DNA of 46,402 bases, taken from positions 1 through 46,402 of the forward strand of contig SVUG01000014.1 in NCBI GenBank assembly GCA_015063385.1, in the 5' to 3' direction. This stretch comes from Oscillospiraceae bacterium. GTDB taxonomy: Bacteria > Bacillota > Clostridia > Oscillospirales > CAG-272. Below, one piece after another: positions 41,695 through 46,402 of the stretch; within the stretch, counting starts at the first letter, position 1, and each line of letters begins with the position of its first letter. The position numbers were made by a program, and so were the translations under genes. Below the pieces are notes generated by a model that saw only the letters and a list, made by a program, of their open reading frames with translations, did no database searches and was not told where the DNA came from.

Positions 41695-42903
41695 ATGAGT
41701 AATAGAAATTACGAGCATTTGAGTAAGGAGCTTACCGAGCGTATCAAATATGACACCGAACACGGCACGCGCCCTAATTTTGCAGCTGACGGCTCTAAGG
41801 CACTGCGCCGTGATATGTCATCTGATAGAGAATCTGTCTGGCGTCCTGCATATCTTCGTGATGCCGATAAGATTCTTCATAGCCCATATTACAACAGATA
41901 TACCGATAAAACGCAGGTTTTCTCCTTCTATAAAAATGACGATATTACAAGACGTGCCTTGCACGTTCAGCTGGTTTCGCGTACCGCGCGTACTCTTGGC
42001 TCGGTTCTGGGACTCAACCTTGACCTGATTGAAGCGATTTCGCTCGGCCACGATATAGGCCACACACCTTTCGGTCATGCGGGCGAGAGATATTTGAGCG
42101 AGGTATACCATGCCGAAACGGGCAGGTTCTTCAATCATAACGTCCATAGTGTAAGAGTTCTTGACGGAATTTTTGAGCACAATATCACTCTTGATACGCT
42201 AGACGGAATTATAACTCACAACGGTGAGTTTGAGATGGAGGAATACCGTCCTGCAAGCCTCTCGGGCTTTGATGAGTTTGACAAGATGGTCGAGAGCTGC
42301 TACGTTGACGAATCCAACATTATCAAGATTATTCCGTCAACGCTTGAGGGCTGTGTTGTCAGGGTGTCTGATATTATAGCTTATCTTGGCAAGGACCGCC
42401 AGGACGCAAAGCGCGCTATGCTCGTCGAGTCGGATGACTCGCTTGGCGATGCAGGTATCGGTACTATAAACGCTGAAATAATGAACAACCTGATGGTTAA
42501 CATTATAGAAAACAGCTACGGCAAGCCTTATATTAAGCTTGACGAGGAGCACTATCAGGGAATGAGAAACGCAAAGCGCGATAACTACGAGCAGATTTAT
42601 AAGCGCGACCACGTTTCCAAAATTCTTGACGAAAGCGTTAAGCCGATGATGCAGAGGCTCTATTATCAGCTTCTTAACGACTTGAAGCAGGGCAAAAAGA
42701 GCTCTCCGATATATCAGCATCACGTGGACTTCGTAGTGGCAAACCATTATGCGCACAGCATGCCATATATGGAAACCGAGCCTAACCAGATAGTCGTTGA
42801 TTATATTGCTTCAATGACTGACGATTATTGCACGGAGCTCTTCAAATTCCTGTTCCCGAACAGCAAGGATATTAAGTATCACGGATATTTTGAAACGCTC
42901 TAA
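41695..42903 (+). CDS. dGTP triphosphohydrolase-like HD protein
   Basis: The 402-residue protein is an HD-domain phosphohydrolase of the dGTPase family, which cleaves dNTPs to nucleoside and triphosphate. N-terminal R-D-A-D-K-I-L-H-S, R-R-A-L-H-V-Q-L-V-S-R-T-A-R-T, and the metal site L-G-H-D-I-G-H-T-P-F-G-H-A-G-E are clear, with H-N-V-H-S-V-R-V-L and D-I-I-A-Y-L-G-K-D-R further on. AAAGGAGG is the ribosome binding site. The following lipoprotein gene is 28 bp downstream and shares the transcript, linking nucleotide turnover inside and outside the cell. Confidence 0.9.
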   Translation: MSNRNYEHLSKELTERIKYDTEHGTRPNFAADGSKALRRDMSSDRESVWRPAYLRDADKILHSPYYNRYTDKTQVFSFYKNDDITRRALHVQLVSRTARTLGSVLGLNLDLIEAISLGHDIGHTPFGHAGERYLSEVYHAETGRFFNHNVHSVRVLDGIFEHNITLDTLDGIITHNGEFEMEEYRPASLSGFDEFDKMVESCYVDESNIIKIIPSTLEGCVVRVSDIIAYLGKDRQDAKRAMLVESDDSLGDAGIGTINAEIMNNLMVNIIENSYGKPYIKLDEEHYQGMRNAKRDNYEQIYKRDHVSKILDESVKPMMQRLYYQLLNDLKQGKKSSPIYQHHVDFVVANHYAHSMPYMETEPNQIVVDYIASMTDDYCTELFKFLFPNSKDIKYHGYFETL

Positions 42904-42930
42904 TTTTTAGCAATAACAGAGGATAAAGAA

Positions 42931-45900
42931 ATGAAAAGAAATTTAGCTTTATTTTTCTTGACTTTGGCGCTCGTTTTGTCCTCATTTGCCATTACGTCTT
43001 GCTTCGGTCAGGGAAATAACAGCTCGAATTGCGTACACGTTGATAAAGATAACAACGAGAAATGCGATATTTGTAAAAAAACGGTCGTTGTAGTTATAGA
43101 TTTTTATGCTCTAAACGATTTGCACGGCAAGTTCTGTGATACCGATACGCAGCCGGGTGTAGACGAGCTCGCATCATTCCTTAAGGGAAGAAAAGACGCC
43201 GATGACAACGTGGTTATTCTTTCCTCGGGCGATATGTGGCAGGGCGCGGCTGAATCTAATCTTACCAGAGGTATGATACTGACGGAATGGATGAACGAGA
43301 TGGATTTCGTCTCCATGACTATTGGCAACCACGAGTACGATTGGGGCGATGATGCGATAAAGGCAAATGCCGCTGTTGCAGAATTCCCGTTTTTAGCAAT
43401 AAATATTTATGATAAAACCACCGGCGAAAGAGTAGATTACTGTCAGCCCTCAACGCTCATTGAACGCGAGGGAATTAAAATTGGTATTATCGGTGCCGTT
43501 GGCGACTGTTATGACGATATTTCGGCAGAGATGGTGACTGACGTTGAATTCAAGGTCGGAAAAGAGCTTACATCGCTTGTAAAGGCGGAGTCGGAAAGGC
43601 TTCGGTCACTCGGTGCAGATTTAATAGTTTATTCTATTCACGACGGTTATAACAGAGGCAACAGCTCGGAAAATATAATTACCGAGTCCAAGCTCTCTGC
43701 TTATTACGACCTTTCGCTATCTGACGGATACGTAGACCTTTGCTTTGAGGCACATACGCACAAGGGATACGTTTATTACGATGCTTTCAAGGTTTATCAC
43801 CTGCAGGGCGGGGGAGATAACTCGGGTATCTCGCACGCTGAAATTACCGTCAACCTTGTCACAGGTAAAAAAACTGTCAATGAAGCAGAGGTAATTAAGA
43901 GCTCTGCGTATTCTAAGTATGCAGACGACTCTGCAACCGAGGCTATTGAGGAAAAGTATTCCGACGTTGTTGCCAAGGCAAATGAGGTAGTTGGCACTGT
44001 GTCAAGTGCTCAGTCGAGTGATACCGTAGAGGACACGGTGGCAGAGCTTTATCTGCAGTCGGGACTTGAAAAATGGGGCGAAAAATACGATATAGTTCTT
44101 GGAGGCGGATTTATCAGAACGCGCTCGCCGTACGATTTAGCCGCCGGTCAGGTGAAATATTCGGACGTTCTTTCGCTTTTCCCGTTTGACAACAGACTTG
44201 TGCTTTGTACGCTTTCGGGCTCAAAGCTTAACAGCCAATTTATCGATTCGACCGATGAGGATTACCATATCGCATTGAGTGAATACGGTGAAAATCTCAG
44301 CGTAAACGCTGCTGCAAAATATTACGTAATAGTCGACACCTACACGGCATACTATGCACCAAACGGACTTACTATAGTCGAGTACTATGATGAGGGCGTG
44401 TTTGCCAGAGATCTTCTTTCTGAGGAGATAAAGCGCGGCAGATTTGACGCAAACATAGGAAATAACGATAATTCAGGTGACAATTCCGACTCTGACGAAA
44501 ACATAGGCTCGGGTGATACTGCAGACTGTGCTCACAAGGATTATGACAACAATAATGAGTGCGACGTCTGCTTTGAATCTGTCGTCGTGGTTATTGATTT
44601 TTACGCAATTAACGATTTGCACGGCAAGTTTTGCGATGGCGATGCTCACCCCGGCGTTGACGAGCTTGCGACGTATTTGAAAACGATGAGGGACTTAGAT
44701 GACAACTTCATTCTTCTCTCCTCGGGCGATATGTGGCAGGGCGCTGCGGAATCCAATCTTACCAGAGGTATGATAATTACCGATTGGATGAACGAGATGG
44801 ATTTTGTCTCAATGACTATTGGCAACCACGAGTATGACTGGGGCTCTGATGCGATTAAAACGAACGATGCCGCTGCGGAATTCCCATTCCTTGCAATCAA
44901 CATTTACGATAAATCCACAGGTGAGCTCGTAGACTACTGTCAGCCTTCCGTCATTGTCGAGCGCGACGGTATTCAAATTGGTATTATCGGTGCGGTTGGT
45001 GATTGCTATTCTTCAATTTCCTCTGATATGGTCACTGACGTGGAATTTAAGGTCGGCGATGAGCTTACGGCACTGGTTAAGGCGGAGTCACAGAGACTCA
45101 GAGCACTCGGTGCAGATTTGATTGTTTATTCTATTCACGACGATTACGCAAAATACGACGAGTCACTTTCTGACGGATACGTTGATATTTGCTTTGAAGC
45201 ACATACGCATCAAGGATACGTGTACTACGATTTATATTCCGTATGTCATATTCAGGGCGGCGGTGATAACTCGGGTATATCACACGTTGAGATAGTGGTC
45301 AACTTCGCCAACGGAAAAAAGACACTGAGCGCGGCAGAGGTTATTGACGATTCCGTGTATTCTCAGTATAGTGATGACCTTGCAACAGAAGAAATTGAGC
45401 AAAAGTACGCTGACGTTATCGCAAAGGCAAACGAAGTGCTCGGTACGGTGAGCACGTATATGTCGAGCGATAAGGTCGAGGATACGGTTGCCGAGCTTTA
45501 TCTTAAGGTGGGACTTGAAAAGTGGAAGGACTATAATATTGTACTTGGCGGTGGATTTATCAGAACCAGGTCGCCAAACTCTATTCAGGCAGGAAAGGTC
45601 TGCTATGGCGATCTTCTCAACATTCTTCCGTTTGATAATAGACTCGTTCTTTGCTCGGTTAATGGATATAACCTTAAGAACAAATTCATTGAAACTACAA
45701 ATGGAGACTATCACGTTGCACTTAGCGATTACGGAAGCACTCTAACCGTTGAATCATATTCTACGTATTACGTAATAGTAGATACCTTTACGGCATATTA
45801 TACCTCAAACGGATTGACAATCGTTGATTGGTATGACGACGGTATATATGCGCGCGATTTGCTTGCCAATGAGATTAAGTCCGGCAAGTTTGATAACGGT

Positions 45901-46245
45901 ACTACCGGTGGAGGCACGGCAACAAACGTGCAGAGCAGTGCAAGTAATCCGATTACTGATATTTCGATTCTTTTGAATATTGGCAGCTCGCTTGCAGCAG
46001 ATGAGCAAACCACTCAAAAATACTATGTTAAGGGAAAGGTCGACTCCACTCCTAACGCTACCTATGGCAATCTTATGCTGGTTGACTCAAGCGGAAATGA
46101 AATATACGTTTTCGGTATTACCGACTATGCTTCATTGAGTACTAAACCCTTAAAGGGCGATACTATTGTGGTGTATGCACCTGTTCTGAATTATGGTGGC
46201 ACGAAGATAGAGCTATATTATGCCAGCTTAATAGAAATTGTATAA
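42931..46245 (+). CDS. Lipoprotein with two tandem 5'-nucleotidase units and a C-terminal OB-like domain
   Basis: The 1104-residue protein starts with a lipoprotein signal (I-T-S-C). Each of two units opens with a cysteine motif (C-x-H-x-D-x-D-N-N-x-x-C-D-x-C), then a metallophosphoesterase domain (N-D-L-H-G-K-F, S-S-G-D-M-W-Q-G, G-N-H-E-Y-D-W-G, Y-S-I-H-D, E-A-H-T-H) and the 5'-nucleotidase C-terminal domain (L-G-G-G-F-I-R-T-R-S, P-F-D-N-R-L-V-L-C). All catalytic blocks are kept in both. Units span about 43020-44460 and 44525-45890, joined by an Asn/Asp/Ser-rich linker. Unit 1 has a roughly 14-residue insert after S-I-H-D. An OB-like domain (Y-V-K-G-K-V, about 1025-1104) ends it. UshA-type enzymes release nucleosides or phosphate outside the cell. 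Confidence 0.9.
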   Translation: MKRNLALFFLTLALVLSSFAITSCFGQGNNSSNCVHVDKDNNEKCDICKKTVVVVIDFYALNDLHGKFCDTDTQPGVDELASFLKGRKDADDNVVILSSGDMWQGAAESNLTRGMILTEWMNEMDFVSMTIGNHEYDWGDDAIKANAAVAEFPFLAINIYDKTTGERVDYCQPSTLIEREGIKIGIIGAVGDCYDDISAEMVTDVEFKVGKELTSLVKAESERLRSLGADLIVYSIHDGYNRGNSSENIITESKLSAYYDLSLSDGYVDLCFEAHTHKGYVYYDAFKVYHLQGGGDNSGISHAEITVNLVTGKKTVNEAEVIKSSAYSKYADDSATEAIEEKYSDVVAKANEVVGTVSSAQSSDTVEDTVAELYLQSGLEKWGEKYDIVLGGGFIRTRSPYDLAAGQVKYSDVLSLFPFDNRLVLCTLSGSKLNSQFIDSTDEDYHIALSEYGENLSVNAAAKYYVIVDTYTAYYAPNGLTIVEYYDEGVFARDLLSEEIKRGRFDANIGNNDNSGDNSDSDENIGSGDTADCAHKDYDNNNECDVCFESVVVVIDFYAINDLHGKFCDGDAHPGVDELATYLKTMRDLDDNFILLSSGDMWQGAAESNLTRGMIITDWMNEMDFVSMTIGNHEYDWGSDAIKTNDAAAEFPFLAINIYDKSTGELVDYCQPSVIVERDGIQIGIIGAVGDCYSSISSDMVTDVEFKVGDELTALVKAESQRLRALGADLIVYSIHDDYAKYDESLSDGYVDICFEAHTHQGYVYYDLYSVCHIQGGGDNSGISHVEIVVNFANGKKTLSAAEVIDDSVYSQYSDDLATEEIEQKYADVIAKANEVLGTVSTYMSSDKVEDTVAELYLKVGLEKWKDYNIVLGGGFIRTRSPNSIQAGKVCYGDLLNILPFDNRLVLCSVNGYNLKNKFIETTNGDYHVALSDYGSTLTVESYSTYYVIVDTFTAYYTSNGLTIVDWYDDGIYARDLLANEIKSGKFDNGTTGGGTATNVQSSASNPITDISILLNIGSSLAADEQTTQKYYVKGKVDSTPNATYGNLMLVDSSGNEIYVFGITDYASLSTKPLKGDTIVVYAPVLNYGGTKIELYYASLIEIV

Positions 46246-46252
46246 TTAAACT

Positions 46253-46283
46253 AAAGCGGTTGCATTTTAGCAACCGCTTTTTA
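46253..46283 (+). terminator. Intrinsic terminator after the 5'-nucleotidase gene
   Basis: An 11-bp stem AAAGCGGTTGC / GCAACCGCTTT (46253-46263, 46270-46280) with a 6-nt loop and a T run. Confidence 0.9.
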
Positions 46284-46295
46284 TGTAAAAGAAAT

Positions 46296-46402
46296 CCACG
46301 CGATAGTCGCGTGGTTCAGTGTAGGTTAACCGATGAAAAGAATCCTCCGTTTGTGATATAATTAGAATTGACCTGCCAGTCGAAACTAAAAAACACAAAC
46401 GG
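46296..46402 (+). other. Possible left edge of a mobile element
   Basis: A perfect 8-bp hairpin CCACGCGA / TCGCGTGG (46296-46303, 46307-46314) is followed by an extended -10 box TGA-TATAAT (46354-46362). CCGTTTGTG (46347-46355) pairs with CACAAACGG at the very end (46394-46402). No start codon is reached before the window ends, so the gene this region drives is unknown. Confidence 0.4.

Noticed and set aside
42931-46245. Repeated DNA in the 5'-nucleotidase gene as a CRISPR or satellite array
   Set aside because: The repeat is a single large coding duplication with divergent third positions, not short spaced repeats. No CRISPR array was seen anywhere in the window.

Overview
The window reads as chromosome of a low- to mid-GC Gram-positive anaerobe of the Bacillota, class Clostridia, most likely an uncultured gut or rumen lineage. 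The reasons are the Gram-positive division and cell-wall (dcw) gene order starting with mraZ, a PASTA-bearing class B PBP, an SLH-domain surface protein, strong AGGAGG-type ribosome binding sites, and vegetative promoters that almost all have a spacer of exactly 17 bp and a TATAAT or TAAAAT -10 box. No phage, CRISPR array or rRNA operon is visible. Genus-level placement cannot be made from the sequence alone.

Layout. 1-1160: the tail of an SGNH/GDSL hydrolase, a 68-bp repeat, an ASCH-domain protein and a small lipoprotein. 1160-6860: a peptidase neighbourhood, with a minus-strand operon pepD - M29 aminopeptidase - secreted metallophosphoesterase, a divergent M18 aminopeptidase, and a cytidylate-kinase-like protein. 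7000-12800: nnrD (metabolite repair), an SLH/cadherin-like surface protein, recD2 helicase, and a divergent MreB-type actin followed by a 33-residue membrane peptide. 13250-25150: the minus-strand dcw cluster mraZ - rsmH - unknown membrane protein - PBP - murE - murF - mraY - ftsW - murG, then ftsZ with its own promoter. 25300-27650: an unknown small protein, a fused ispDF, and rpe.

27750-40650 is the accessory part and the most interesting one. A complete galacturonate-to-KDG operon (uxaB-uxaA-uxaC) lies beside a set of unfamiliar genes. These are a 1184-residue lipoprotein, its cytoplasmic one-domain paralogue, a secreted 524-residue protein with a lectin-like C-terminus, a 42-residue peptide, an AraC-type regulator fused to the same lectin-like domain found in the extracellular proteins, and the broken remains of a second AraC gene. 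My inference is a uronic-acid polysaccharide (pectin-like) capture and breakdown locus whose extracellular enzymes belong to no family I recognise. The Uxa enzymes would finish the job in the cytoplasm. KDG kinase and aldolase are not in the window.

40650-46402: tRNA-Leu(GAG) with a duplicated 3' end next to a second copy of the 68-bp repeat, rpsT with a structured leader, a dGTPase-like HD protein, and a lipoprotein made of two tandem 5'-nucleotidase units. The last 110 bp look like the left edge of a further element that runs off the window.
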